Notes: generated by a model not told the origin, from the sequence alone. A DNA stretch of 64,000 nt from Triplophysa rosa (GCF_024868665.1 NC_079905.1:7232879-7296878); one strand, 5' to 3'. Numbered from the stretch's first letter, positions 43,278-57,969 are shown. A program made the numbers and translations.

Positions 43278-46200
43278 GCATCATGGTAGAGTGTCATTTC
43301 TGAAATTGTTACTACATACCGCCACTATTTTGTCAGTTACAGCAATTACTCATGTGCTTTTTATATCCTTAAATGGATAAAATCCTTCTACATACATTAA
43401 ACAAGTTAACGCTAGCCTTTATGTCATCCCCTGCAGTAGATAAACAGGAAGCGGTTAGAAAGCAAAGGAAAACTGCTGTGTACTCCGCTGACCCACCCCC
43501 TCACCATAATGACTAATTGTGTGCCATATTGTGCATGTGGGGAGCAAAGCCTCTGCGATGGATGTTGGATAGTGTGGAACAGGTGGGTTAGGGTTTGTTG
43601 GGGGCAAAGACACCCCTCAGACCCCCCCCAAAACATTTGAGCACAGATCTGTCTGACAGACATGAGGGATTTTCTTCAAATCCATTTTAATCAATAAACA
43701 CGTCTGCTAATTAAGACCAAATGGGGCTGCATGGCTGAATCAGGGAGTGGGAGGACACGACTGACTTGGTGCAGATAGAGTGTGCGGTGCTGATTCACAG
43801 ACGTCTAGACCTAATAAAGCCTACAAGCGGACACACCTGTATTCCAGGGCAGGTCTAGAGAGGATCAGGGATTTTACCTGGAACGTACACACTGAAAGTT
43901 CATCTGTTACTGTCAATGAGGTTAAATATAAACTGCTCAGATTCTCGCTTTCTCTCGATTATTAATGTCTGTCAGGGCTGTTAAGCATTAAGCTCTTTCT
44001 GTTGTCATGTAACATAAATAAATTTCAAGGAGTAAATTTCAACACTAATTAATTAATCTAAAATATTATTGAAAACAACCGTATAATTTAACAATTGATC
44101 AAGTTGAATCAATTAAAATAAGTATTGGTCAGAGCAGTCCAAGGTTATATTAGTTTACTAAAATTACAATTTTGAAAACGTTTCAATTTAATGAAATCAA
44201 ATATATATTGGCCTAAAAATTATTAGAAAAACTTAAACTACATGAAGAATTGAAATGTTGCCTCAGAAATAAACTGAAATAAGTTTTATGCACTAAAATT
44301 ATAATAGTAAACAAAAACTTAAACAAAAATAAAATAACTTAATCTTATATAGCAACAAAAAAATAAACAAATAAATAATAAAATGACAAAAGCATTTAAC
44401 AAAATTGCTACAAATTTACAGAAAACTAAAACTCTAAAAATGAAAGCTCATTTAAAACATTAATAAAAACGAAATAAAACTAAGAACAAAACTATAATAA
44501 CTCCGGATCAGTCGGAAACAACTCCTTAATGGGACAGTGTATAAAAAGGCAAAAATTTGTTGACATTAACTTTGTTGACCCTCCTTCAGCCTCAGTCCCC
44601 ATTCACTCTCATTGTATGAACAAAAACAATGAAAGTGTCTTAACAAGTCGCTTCAACTTACTATTTTAGTCTGTTGTAACTCGTAAAAACAAATTTAAAG
44701 TTAAATAAAAAGTTCAAAATAAGTACAAAATTTACTAATCACAATTTTTTTATAGGAGCATTGATATTTTTAGCCGATAATACTGTACTTAATGCATTTA
44801 TTACTGATCATTATTTACTATTCCATACTCTGCACATACACAACCTGATGAATTGGCACAGCAATCTTGAGGCAAAGTAATCCGTGATGCTGCCACCCAA
44901 ATGTTTCGTGAGATTAAGTGCAACCACAACCAATCAAGTGACACTTTGTGACAGGCCTGAACAGGACTGAACAACAGAAACCGAAAACATCACAGAATCA
45001 AATACACCTCCAAAACAGACTACAACCCTCTTGTTCCAACTTCTCTCTTTTTTGTTTTGTTTCTCCAACCTTATTTCTCCATTCCCTCACACGTATCTCC
45101 TTCATTACTTTGACCTAATTCTCTTTATTTAATCCTCTCATACTCCCAGATCGGACAACAATCAACTCTCCTAATTGCCTCAGTCCCGTCAGTCTTTAAA
45201 TCTCGCTGTCTCGTGTACAGTCAATACAAAACAAAACCCTATCTGATGCAATCAATACTGTATGAGCAGTCAACTCTGTCTCGGTCTTCATCTCTGGCTC
45301 CAACTAAGCAAATCTCACACCCACTAGCATGTTTATTTTCATCATCTGAATTATCAAAAAGTCAAATAGTTACTCAACAGGAAGAAGAGGAGTACGAACT
45401 GTGCAACGATAGCATGCAGAAAAACTTTCCCATGAAAAGTTCCAAAAGCAAGTTTAACAAAGTCGTGAATTAGGAAACATTTCCCCTTTTTCTGATTCCA
45501 TTTTGGTCATCCAGTTTCCTTTTCCTACTACACTACATTTATCTTGAATCTTCAACTTTTGCAAAAACCATCAGTGTTTGTTATTCGATATCAGCATTTT
45601 TAAGCATCACAATTATTTTCAATCTCTAAAGAAAGATTTAAAGGCTTTAAGATGATTAGAGGGTAATAACTACATTGATCGTCAAATTCTAAGGATTATA
45701 GAGTGGCATTATTCCATATGCCATCTGCTTGTAATTGAATGTGCACGTGCATTATACAGATGCATACTACTATAAATAAAAATCATTATAGGATGCCAGA
45801 GTTTTTGTGCCAGTATCAGTGGAAGATTATCAATTTATACGTTTTTTTTTTTAATTTGTTTTTACACGTTCTCATTGTTCCCTCCATCTCAATCTTTTTA
45901 ACCCCCTTGCCACCAACCCGCACAATTAGTGCCATTCTGCCTATAATCTCATTGGTTTAAGGCCTAAGGCTGGCAGGGTACCTGTCTCTTTAGCTCATTA
46001 GTCTATACGCAGTGCATTCTGGGAGATGTGTCTGTCTGCAGTCTTTCATAATGGTCAATCTGTTAGCCTAGTCCACTTTCCAGCCATCCTCTCACCTGTC
46101 TGCACGCAAATAAACAAGTAAAACATGAACAGATGCAGGTTCAAAGCAGTCTTGTGTAACACTCTGATCTCACAGTACCAAGTCTCTATTTTTGGTTTCC

Positions 46201-47736
46201 TGTATAACAAACAAACGACATTTTGTGTTGTAATTAAATCACACTATATTTTAGATATTCATGATGGCATTACTTAAGAACTTCCTCTGAGCGTTACAAT
46301 GATGACAAACTTTCCAAACTGCGTCTATAGCCGTCATACTGAATTTCATGAAACCACGATTTAAGAATTGAAATTTAAAAATGCTTGTGAAATTGAAATC
46401 AGCTTCACGGTGTGACAGAATTCCTCTTGCTTAACAATGGGACCAGACTTACTCTCTCTTCCTCATCTGCCCTAATAGCTCACACAGTTCGTAAATGAGA
46501 AACAGTCCGACTCGAGATTCTCTTTGACTCTTCCCAGTATGCTGTCCTTTCAGTCACAGGGATTAGACGGATTAGACGTCTGAAACTCAAAACCTATTTT
46601 TCTTCTTTTCTCTCTCTTAATGAATTAGCCCGTCTAAGCGGTTGCGAGGTTCAACAACAAACTCCCTGTGCATGTTTCGAAAACGTGTTTCAGACGACCC
46701 GAGTTTGAGTCCCGGCTCCTGTTCCTTTCTCTCTCTGTCATCCTGAAATTTACTGATTGTTAAAATGCACAGTGAAACTTTTTGTTGGAGAAGTTGTGTC
46801 TTTCAATTTATTCAGTTTAAAGCCCCACTGGTACATTATTTACATATAGACAATGTCTGGCTTTTGAAGCAACTTTCCCCAGAAGCTTTACATTTCCAAA
46901 CAGCAAACAAAAAGTTCACATTCAATCCATAAGTTTGAATATATGGTTGAGCATATTTTGCACATCATCAAACAACAAGAAGATATAAGACATCATTTGA
47001 AGTACAAAGACAGCTTTAGATGGCTATTACATGACTTTCATTATCCTTTCTTGATTCAAATCCTGTTGACTCACTGCCTAAACATACTGAAAGTGCCGAG
47101 TTGTTTTATTGTAGGTGTGCATTTTGACGGAGCGATTTATTATTGTTGGACTGCAAACTCTGTGTAGGCGCGATGAACTATTACGAACAGGTGACTTTCT
47201 TAGTCATCGCCAGACTGTATGACGCGTGCTTTCCACTGTTTCTTCTAATGACGGATGACTTCACCTGTAGGGTGAATGATGGTTTTCATCACATATCATT
47301 GGGATCAAATCAATGTCAGGTGCCTCTTGATCAGATGTTTTTATCTGCCTCTGTGGGAATGTTTTCAATTGCGTACATCCCGAATACAGATGTTATCGTA
47401 TATCTGTCAGTGAGGAATAGTGTTTGGGGTAACTACTTCCTGGGCTGCCCATGAGGGATGAAGACCACAGTGGAGAAACCACAGAGTTCTTTTACCCTAC
47501 AGCAATATCAGCTGAGAGAAACTGCCCAGACTGACAAACTGTAAGAGGAAACACATTCTTGTAAAACAATCCTGTCAACACTAAACAATGCAATTACACA
47601 TAACGCTCAAACAACCAAGCCTGGTCTGTTTCACTGATAGTTATAAAGAAACATAACTAAACATGCTGGCTCTGTTGCAAAACCCAATGTGTTTCTTCAA
47701 AAGGTCGAGAATTTAATAAATTGGTCACTGGGTTAA

Positions 47737-47877
47737 AAATGCTGGGTTAGTCTCAAAAAAAAGAGTTAAATTAACCTAGAAAATGCCCAGGTTTGACCAA
47801 ACAAAAAGGATTAGTTTATAACCCAACGGTTGGGTTTGTCCCATTCGGACCCAATGGGTTGAAAATAACCCAACATT
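47737..47877. mobile_element. Foldback MITE (AATGCTGGGTTA ends)
   Basis: AATGCTGGGTTA at the left and TAACCCAACATT at the right, with internal AACCCAACGGTTGGGTT. Same family as 11645-11725. Confidence 0.7.
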
Positions 47878-49552
47878 TTTTTTTTTGAGTTGATACAGTT
47901 TTGGGCCAAATTTTAGGATTGATATACTTTGTGAAAAAGGCACTCCCACAAAGCACTAAAATTAGACAAGTGAAAAATGGTGGATGAGATAGTTGAAATG
48001 TCTATAAATATAATTCATGCAACACTAAAGAGTATTCAAAACACAATGAAATATACATCATTTCACATAGTACAGCCACAGAAAAAAAGGGACCATTTAA
48101 AATATAATCATCACTTCTAGATGCATTGTGACCATTCCACTCCAGTGTCTGTTGAATTTCAACAAAATCACCTCAGGAATGACAAAGTCTTCCAACAGCA
48201 ATGTGAAAGACTGACAGCATGACAAGACACATGAAAACTGTGATTATGAACTTGTTTTCTTTGCAATAATTGAGGTCTAAAAAATACAGTGTCTCTTTCG
48301 ACCTGTTTCTCCAGTTTTATTTGAAATTTGGTAGAAATGTTGTTAGTAGTTCACAGATTGAAACAAACATGATTTTACCTAAACACATAAAATCAGAAAA
48401 ACTGATTCTGAAATGGTCTCTTAATTTTTTCCACTTAATTTGTATGTTTATCAGCTGTGAATTGTTGGGTGTTTACGTGGAAACATCACACTGCATGTTT
48501 TTTGTGTGATTCTCTGCTTGTAAGATGCATGGAATAGCTGTTTACGTAGAGTGTTTCAAATGAGTAATTTATGAGGTTTGAGGGTTAGATACTACCTTAG
48601 AAAGAAGCTACCTACTGTACTTAGGCAATAGACAGCAAGGCAGCACACTAGCTCTTGGAACAGACTTGACGTCTCCCTTTTAAAGACAGACCCTGAACGA
48701 AACACCTTATAAAACAAACTATAAATCCTGCCATTGACAGCCATTGTAAAATAGGTGAGATACTGTACGTAGACCTATGACTGCACATTAAAGAGTTTCT
48801 TATCAGTGTGGCATGTTGTTTGATAACCATAAACATCCCACAATAACACGAATGGCCTATATTACCTGGTGAACAAACTTTTCATGATCATTGTTATTAG
48901 TAATTATTTATTAAACATGTGTATAACAATGCTCTTTTACCATGGTAAAATCACTGTCAATTTCTTTAAATCTGTTTCTCTTGTCGCAAATTTATCCTCG
49001 ATTTGTCCATACGGTTTCTTCAAACAGACCTCGAAGCAAGTCGGTCAAGTCAAGAATTACGATCTACACAAATTGACATATGGTAGCAGTCACGGAAGGA
49101 GATACAGCAGATTACTAACCTGTCTGTGTATGAGAAATATGAGTGAATTGTGCAACTGTTGATGAATTCCAGACAAGTCATTTACGTCCGAGCATAGGCT
49201 AGCACGCAAACCATTGATCTACCGTATGTTACTCAGTTGGGACTCTCCAGTATTGGTTTCATCACAGAGATGTTTGGAAAACATAAAGAATGTTCGTGAT
49301 ACACGTTCGTGTTTCAAATTTCACTCCCTGTCTGCTGAATTGATTTTTCCCATACAGAAGTGACAGATCCAATCCCTGTTGCACCCACTCGTCTCAGAAT
49401 AGAGCTTCCAGCCATGCACATGTTGGCAGAATGGTATTCCCCCCCCTGAATCATCATTTTCTCTAGTAAATGGGGTGATCATTTCTTGGTCGATGACGTT
49501 GCATCCCCCTTTTGTTTTTCGGCCTGCAGATTGGTTACAGCTTGCCTTGATT

Positions 49553-49735
49553 GTTTGCCATCAGCATATGTGAATTTTTTCAAAAGGTCCCTGAGAAGTC
49601 AAAACACTTCTGTCTGTCTCTTCCTGGTTCAACAGTGTTGTTTGCCAACAGCACATGGTTCGGTGATTTTTTCTTCAAAAGGTTACCGAAAAGTCAAGAG
49701 ACTTGTCTAACTTTGCCTGGCTGCCGTGTGCTAAA
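49553..49735. repeat. Diverged tandem duplication, ~87-bp period
   Basis: GTTTGCCATCAGCATATG...TTCAAAAGGT...AAGTCAA recurs as GTTTGCCAACAGCACATG...TTCAAAAGGT...AAGTCAA. Confidence 0.55.
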
Positions 49736-50592
49736 ACGATACTCCTGTAACATTTTAATATACAATCCAATAGGTGAACCATTTTTAAGTTCCTTTAAAC
49801 TTTAAAGTTCAATTGTCCGGTAATTTTTTAAGAACTATATAGTCAGCTCAGTTTTAATCCTAATACACATTTAAATCATCTTTACTTCTTAGAATCGTCT
49901 TGCTCACCGTCCCAAAACATCCTCCTATATTTGCATCAAAAAGTGACGGTAGTCTGTAGAAACCATAATTTCCAGAAAATATTTACTGGAAGGCCAGAGA
50001 GGAATATAATTAGCATGAGGGGAAGTGTGCAAACACAAGCTCTTACATAGACACCGGAACCATGGTGGGACTATGTGATTATTTGAGGGCGTGTGTATCA
50101 TCAAAAGCTCTCGATGTGTAGCAACATAATGGAGACCAGTGACAGCTATCGCACCACAGGCATGTGAACTGTGACTCAAGCCCGCGTGTAAACACACAAA
50201 GTGCAGGATACCTTTCACACACCTGCTCCCAAACATCACCTGCCCTGTAATTAAAATGCCGGACAAAACATTCTCTCTCTCTGTCTTTCCCTTTCTTCAT
50301 CGCGCTTTTCGCACTTTATTTTCTGTCGAGACTGTCTTTCAGCGACCGTCTGTTTTGACTGAGCCGAGCGCTTATTGCTGCAAAAAATGCACTTCAACAA
50401 AGCGCTGTGAAGAAAAGCACAGAATAGTCTGGGTGTGATGTTTTTTTGCGGGTTAAAATGGTAGCATAATGAAGTACAAATGACTGCTTGTGAGCCCTTT
50501 GTAAAACTTAAGTAAAAGGGTGACGATCATCTTTTCATTCTCTGTTATTACAAGAGTCACAAAACTGGAGAAAAAGTTGATGCATGAAAGAC

Positions 50593-50909
50593 TTAAAGTG
50601 ATAGTTCACCCAAAAATTACTCACCTTCTTGTCATTTCAAACCTGTATGACTTTCTTTCTTGCGCAGAACACAAAAGAAGATATTTCGCAGAATGTTATT
50701 AAACCAAACAGCGATGGTACCTATACACTTGCATTGGTTTTGTGCCCATACAATAGAAACGAATGGGTGCCAGCGCTGTTCCGTTACCAACATTCTTCAA
50801 AATACCTCCTTTTGTGTTCTACAGAAGAAAGTAAGTCATAGGTTTGAAATGACAAGATAGTGAATAAAAGATGACAGAATTTTCATTTTTGGGTGAACTA
50901 TCCCTTTAA
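50593..50909. mobile_element. TTAAAGG foldback MITE, near-complete, upstream of prep
   Basis: TTAAAGTGATAGTTCACCC to GGGTGAACTATCCCTTTAA, with inverted arms meeting near 50740. It ends about 610 bp before the prep ATG. Confidence 0.85.
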
Positions 50910-51360
50910 AGTATCCTTGTTTGTTAAAGCAATAAAAGCGGTAACAGCATTTTCCCATCTAGAAAAATGTAAGTGTTATCTTATGATTACTGATTCATCT
51001 GTCCATAATTAAAATATGAGTAATTCAATTCTTTTGTGAGCAACATTTTAAAACAAAAGAGATTAACTGAGTAGCGTTCCACCTGTGATGTCATCTCGGC
51101 TTGTATTGGGCTGCTGACTGACTGTAGTCTTCGTCACATTACATTAAACATCAAAACGTCAAAAATGTAAATGGTAAATGTTTAACAGGTGTACCTTTAA
51201 GAAACAATACTAAACAGAAGCAAAGCTGGAAAACCTTCTAAGACACTCATACTTCTGGAAACAGAAACAGCATGTGCTGAAGTAAACGTATCCGTTTCTG
51301 GCCCCACCCACTTTGGCTTGACCAATCCAGTGTGAAATCACTTCCTGTATGCAGAGCTGC

Positions 51361-51517
51361 CTGACTGTAAGCGAAAGAGAAAAGGGTAAGAGAGAGAGAC
51401 GTGTTTGGTTTTACTTTCACTTTTCAGAGCTGACTCACTCAGGCGTAAAAGCCCACGGACAAAAGCCACAAATACACAACTGAATTTACACAAGAACTAA
51501 TAACACACAGCACCAAC
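51361..51517 (+). promoter_or_regulatory. prep upstream region with PRDM1/IRF-like and AP-1 motifs
   Basis: AAGCGAAAGAG (51369-51379, plus) and AAGTGAAAGTA (51412-51422, minus) each match the published PRDM1 consensus at 10 of 11 positions. TGACTCA (51431-51437) is an AP-1 consensus. No TATA box is evident. The transcription start is not shown. Confidence 0.4.
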
Positions 51518-51559
51518 ATGGCTTTCAAATACCCAGAAGCGCGGAGAGATGACAGTAAG
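51518..51559 (+). CDS. prep: prep exon 1
   Basis: [14 protein letters not shown], residues 1-14, with donor AAG|GTTAGT. The residues align with LQYPDVYRDET of mammals. Confidence 0.9.
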
Positions 51560-52972
51560 GTTAGTGCTTCTTTCACTCTGGGTTTTGTTCATACGGCGTC
51601 TCATTCATTCGTTTGCCTCGTCTTCCTCTTTCTTCAAAACACATGAAACACAATGCTCAGAAATACCAATGATAGGAATCTGACAGGATCACATGAGCGA
51701 GCATTTGCTGTTTGTCATAATATGTGTTCATTTTGATGCTTAGTGGTTACTTGCCTGCAGACGTTTCAACATGTTGCCTGAAGGCCTGAAACATGCAACT
51801 TTATGCAATTCTTTATGTTTACTGACTGTTCCTGTCAATATTATTCTGAGTTTCTGTTGTGCTTGTGTTTCACGAGGTGAATGATTATCATGGAGTGAAG
51901 GTCCCAGATCCATACCACTGGCTGGAGGACCCTGACAGCGAGGAGACCAAGGTGACCCACTTTCATACATTCTAAGGACCACCCTTAAAGGGATAGTTCA
52001 CCCAAAAAGCATCAAGTTCTGTCATCATGAAGTCACGCTCTTGTCATTTTAAACCTGTATGAGTTTCTTCTGCAGAACACAAAAGAAGCTATTTTGAAGA
52101 ATCTTGGTAACCGAACAAGGCCGGCACCCATTCAATTCTATTGTATGCACACAAAACCAATGCAAGTCAATGGGTGCCAGTTAACAACATTCTTCAGAAT
52201 ATCTTTTGTGTTTTGCAGAAGAAAGAAAACTATACAGGTTTCGAATGACAAGAGCGTGAATAAATGATGATAGAATATACATTTTTTTGGGTGAACTATC
52301 CCTTTAACAAACATGGGCTTTTGCTGGTAATGAGACAGGAAACTATGGGGAAAGAAATGGGGTGTGTCTGGATCAAGAAATGACACAAACTAGATTTAAA
52401 CTTAGGTTCCCAACATGTTGGGACTTGTGTGCCACCTGGCAGGCCACGTCTCTGACCTCCCGTTGACTTCTGATGTTCCTAATACAAGTATGATTACTTC
52501 ACCCTAACTCCCTTGCAGGCATCTTTTCATATGAATTAAGTCATTGCATAATGTTTTGTGTGCTTTGCTCGTAAGCTGAGGGCAAAGTTCCCACAGTGCC
52601 GATGTTTCTGTTTTTACTGTATTTGTTGTGTTAATTTGATCCTACGGCTGTGTCCGAGAACGTACGCAGCTCACTTGTTGCTTCACCATCCTATCAGGCA
52701 ATGACTTGGCAGGCAGCGTTTGCACTCTAAGGCACCTCTGGAACCAGATACAACAGACTTTACAAGCAGGGAAATGAAATTACACTTTGGCGATAACCAG
52801 TCGCATACTGTATTTAAAAATGACAGTAAGAAACACAATCAAAAACTGTTGAATATAAATATAAAACTTAAAACCTTATACAGAAACTGTTCTTCAAACA
52901 CTTTCTCAGACATCATTTTAAATTTCTAAGCTCAATAAATCACCTTACCGTGGATGCACACACACACACACA

Positions 52973-53003
<31 letters not shown>

Positions 53004-53020
53004 GCACACACACACACACA

Positions 53021-53051
<31 letters not shown>

Positions 53052-56000
53052 GCACACACACACACACGCACACACACGCACACACACACATACACACACA
53101 CACACAGGATTGTGGGATATCAAAGGCAGTGAAGAATGCTATGCTGCTCAGAGAGGAAGTGATGCAATCGTTGGATTCGGATGTGCCTTGATGCTTTCCT
53201 TCCTTGGAATACAGCCTCAAAAGCAACACTTTCATCTTTTGAATGCAACCTACAAGGAGACCCAAACAGAATAACACAAACCATCAAATTCATTTATAGT
53301 CCCATAAGACGTTCTTGTCTTTTCCACAGCTATAAACCATCGAATTCATTCTTAAACATGAGATGAGATGCAAGGCCCAATGTGTCTGTTTACAGCATAC
53401 AAATCCTACCACAAAAATACAAACCACATACAAATTCTCAGCAATCCCATTAAAGGGACAGTAATGAGTCCAAAAAAGAACACCCTGTCATCATTTACTC
53501 ACCCTCAGGTTGTTCCAAACCTGTATACATTTCTTTCTTCTGCTGAACACAAAGGAAGATATTTGTAAGAATGTCAGTAACCAAACAGATCTCATTCCCC
53601 ATTTACTGTCATAGTAGAGTCGGGGATGAGATCTAATTGGTTACTGACATTCTTAAAAATATCTTTCTTTGCGTTCAACAGAACAAAGACATTTATTCAG
53701 GTTTGGAACAATCTGAGGGTGAGTAAATGATGAATTTTCATTTTTGGGTGAACTATCCCTTTAACGGGATTGCTTGTCTGATTTCAAATGTAAAATAAAA
53801 CAATTTCTAGGCAGCACTTCAGCCCCCAACTAAATTGCGCACGCTTTAGTACCACAAATGAAGTAAATATCTTGAATTGTCATACCCTGATGCACCACTC
53901 ATCTACATTTTAATACCTTTATCTGAACGCTGCATTGACTTTATGGATTCGAGCTTTGGAAGGCTATAACCGCTTTCTGTCCCTTATCACATATGTGGGC
54001 AAACAATCTATACCACCATTGACTTTTTCGGCTCACCCTGTTTAGTTTCCTGGTCTCCGCCCATTGCCCACATGACTGGAGCTCTGAAACATGCAAGAAA
54101 ATGTACATATAAACAAGTTCTCTGTGTGTGCATGACAACAATCTGCCAGTTTCACACTGTACCTCCCCCTGCCCTGCAGATGTTTGTCGAAGAACAAAAC
54201 AAGTTGACCATGCCGTTCCTGGAACAGTGTGCAGTCAAAGAACAGTTCCACCAGCGCCTTACCGAGCTATACAACTACCCCAAATACAGCTGCCCCTACA
54301 AGAGAGGAAAGAGGTAGTGATCAAACCACACACGACAACAAACACTGCACGAGACCACCGCTGAAGGGCACAAGACTTCACACTGAAATAGTGTAAAATC
54401 CATTCTCTGAAAAGAAGAAGAAAGGAATGCACCAACGTAGTGTATATAAAATAACAATCAGCATTTTAATTTGAAGAAAAAGAAGCATTACTTTCAATCC
54501 ATGTACTGTATGTAAACTAACACTTAAAAAAATCATGTAAGCAAAGAAATGAGCTCACGTTACCACCACACAACAAAAAACTAACATTGATGACAAAATG
54601 GTGATTTACATGAAAGCTCTTCTATTGCAGATATTTCTATTTCCACAATGAGGGTTTGCAGAACCAGGACGTGCTTTATGTGCAGGATTCTTTAAACAGT
54701 CCCGCGTCTGTCTTCTTTGACCCAAACACACTTTCAGAGGACGGAACCGTGGCTCTAAAGAGTAAGTTGTGGTCACTGATAAAATGCTCACACACATTTA
54801 CATTTAGTCATTTAGCAGACGCTTTTATCCAAAGCGGCGTACAAAGTAGGGGAAAAACAGTAGAAGCAATTTGTGCAACAAAAGTACAACAATGCTTAGG
54901 TGTCAGGTCTCAGTCAGCCTATCACAGTATATGAAGCGAAGATTTTTTTTGTTTTTTTGGGGGGATAGGAAAGTAGAAAAGAAGTAGAAGACTGTACTAA
55001 TGGGTCAGATGTTGACGGAAGAGATGTGTTTTTAGCCGATTCTTAAAGAAATCATTTATTCATATTGGGCTCAGATGCTTGTACCAACCCAACTGAACTC
55101 AACTTATTACATTTCCTAATTATATTCTTGTAGGTTTTCTAAAACTTAAAGGGATAGTTCACCCTAAAATGAAAATTCTGTTTTCATTCACACTCTTGTC
55201 ATTTCAAACCTTTATGACTTTCTTTCCTCTGCAGAACACAAAAGAAGAGATTTTACAGAATGTTGGTAACCAAACAACGGCGGTACCCATTGACTTGCAT
55301 TGGTTTTGTGTCCATACAATAGTGAATTGGGTGCGTCCATTGTTTGGTTACCAACATTCTTCAAAATATCTTCTTTTGTGTTCTGCAGATGACAAGAGGG
55401 TGAATAAATGATGATAGAAATTTCATTTTTGGGTCAACTATTCCTTTAACCACAGTGTCGATTTCTGAACCACGGTGACTATGTCTGTTCAAAGCATTGA
55501 ACCATGCTGAGGACGATTTAAAAGTCACCATGTTGTTTAACCCACCCTTGGTTGTTTAAGCACAGTCATGGGTATTCACTGAATACCTTTTACAGTAGCG
55601 TTGTAGCTATGAAAGGATTTCTCTGTATAATAACAAACTGGTTTATTTGCATATATGGGAAGCCTCACTTTCCAACAACTTTCCCTTATCCATCATTTCC
55701 TGGAGTATCTGTGATAAAAGTTTATTTTTAAAGATAAGGGTCAACCCTAATAGGACTGCTAGTCTTTACACTTGCTGGAATTTTTGTATTTATGAAATGC
55801 GTATGTGTACATAATATGCATGGAATTGTGAAGAACCTTTTAAGCACCTTTGTTTTTAAGAGTGTACATAAAGGTAAAGAGCTTTCCCCTCCCTGATTTG
55901 TCACAGCTTCCTCATTTTTATATCTTTGTTTTGACCTTTCTTTCCTGCAGTGTGTTTTTCTTGCTTTCTTTTCATCTGCTAGAGGAATGTATTTTGCCTA

Positions 56001-57926
56001 TGGTCTTTGTCTTGTTTTGCAGTGTTTTTATGTTGGTATATTCCATGTATTTTGTAGTTGTCAGTGTATTTTGCAGTCTGACAAAAAAGCGTAAATTAAG
56101 ACTGCAGAAACACCGACTAAATCTGAATGGAGTGAATTTCTGTCGAACTCCATTTCAAAGCTTATGCTGCCACAATATTTATAAATACACATTTTAAATG
56201 AAAATTTCTTCAAAAATATCAATAACTCGTTTTGAAAGTGTACACATTTCTAGGCAGTAAAATGAACACAACCCTCCTTCATATAGGACTAATTGAAGAA
56301 TATTTAATTTCAGGTAGGAATAAAAATGCAGGTGTAATACTATTATATAAACGAATGCCAAGTATTCAGCTGACAAAACTTTAAACTAAAAACAGCCTGA
56401 AGACCTGGTTAGTGGTCCCCTCTCCGTGACAATGTTCCCAGTTGTCCCACCTACAGTCTTATTTTCACCCACATAATATTGTATAAACCTCTAACTAGCA
56501 TTAGCAAGGAGCAATTTTTTGGCTATTTAATACATGACTTCTTCAATATGTTCCACACATGCTTCCTGTTTCAAGGAAACATGTCACCATAGCACATTAT
56601 AATCATCTCTGCTCTGTGTTGGTTTGCAGTGGGTCGCCTGTCAGAGGAATGCGAGTATTTTGCCTATGGTCTGAGCAGTGCAGGTTCTGATTGGGTCACT
56701 GTACGTTTCCTGAAATGTGATGATCTCACCCAGCTGCCTGATGTTCTGGAGAGGGTGAAGTTCAGCTGCCTGGCCTGGACCCATGATGCCAAAGGCATCT
56801 TTTACAACTGCTACCCTCGCCAAGGTGGCAAAGCAGATGGTATGTGACTAAACTACATGAATTCCTTGGAATTCTTGTTTGTCATGAATCAAAAAAATAT
56901 TTTTTGTTGTAAGTGGACTAATTAGGCTGTGTCATGTCTATTTTAGGTACTGAGACCACAACAAACCTAAACCAGAAACTTTACTACCATGTGATTGGCA
57001 CCAGCCAATCAGAAGACATCCTGGTGGCAGAATTTCCTGAAAACCCCAAATGGCACAGCAGCCTTACAGTAAGAAGACCATATTTAAACAAAAACCCCGT
57101 TAAGAAGGAAAACATGATGCGACTTGTGCCTACTCGATGAAATGATGAAATATAATAAAATTATCCAGGCTTAAAATAAAGAGTCACTCTCTATTTTTAC
57201 ATTGTTCTCTTTTTCCTCACATATCATTCTTCTATTTCTCTTCTCCTTTTCCCTTTACTTCAGATTTCTGATGATGGTAGGTTTGCAGTTTTGTCAATCA
57301 CTGAGGGATGCGAGCCGGTGAACCGTCTGTGGTACTGCGACCTGCAGCAGCTGCCCAATGGCATCACAGGTCTGTTCGCATGTGTCATTGTTTGAAACAT
57401 GGGTTGAGCCTAAAAACGAAAACACAAAAAAACATTCCAGCATTTGTCTTACCAAACAGGCCAATGAGATTTCTGTCAAACTGTCTGAAACTTCATTGAG
57501 TGTGGTTTATAACACACACGCAAACACACAAACACTTTACTGTTGTTTTTCTAGGTTTGCTGCCATGGGTGAAGCTGGTTGATACGTTTGAAGCTAAATA
57601 TACCTACATCACAAATGAGGACACTGTCTTCACTTTACGCACCAACCTGGACGCTCCGCGGTACCGCCTCATTAACATAGATCTGCAGAAACCGGACCAG
57701 ACACACTGGAGATCCCTCATCTCCCAGCACGAGAAAGATGTCCTGGGTAAGATAACATCAAACATACACAGCGGAAGACTGGAGGAGGCAAAATATTCTC
57801 TCACCGTTTATTCACCCTCATGTTGTGCAAAACCTGTACTCTTTCTTCTGTGGAACACAAAAGAAGTCAACAGGGTTAATGCTGTTTGGTAACCAACGTG
57901 ATTCAAAATATCTAGATATAAGTCAT

Positions 57927-57969
<43 letters not shown>

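Larger units (their letters stand above)
42951..50592. other. Intergenic DNA between the transposon cluster and prep
   Basis: No exon supported. It contains MITE copies at 43027-43277 and 47737-47877, a diverged tandem duplication near 49553-49735, and long AT-rich stretches (44000-44800). A 103-codon plus-strand frame ending at 47454 has no recognisable domain. Confidence 0.55.
51952..54179 (+). other. prep intron 2
   Basis: 2.2 kb, more than half repeats: foldback MITEs at 51985-52307 and 53450-53764 and a (CA/CGCA)n block at 52957-53106. Sequence at 52645-52740 resembles the end of yet another TIR element (GGCTGTGTCCGAGAACGTAC). Confidence 0.75.
54762..56629 (+). other. prep intron 4 with SINE-like repeat and MITE
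   Basis: Contains a reversed TTTAGCAGACGCTTTTATCCAA-type retroposon core (54793-54845 and beyond) and a foldback MITE at 55146-55449. The rest is AT-rich. Confidence 0.75.

Noticed and set aside
47143..47454. Plus-strand 103-codon frame
   Set aside because: No domain, no splice or transcript signals, no similarity I recognise; length is within chance for this much sequence.
52932..53277. Frames rich in Cys-Val or His-Thr repeats
   Set aside because: They are translations of the (CA/CGCA)n repeat.
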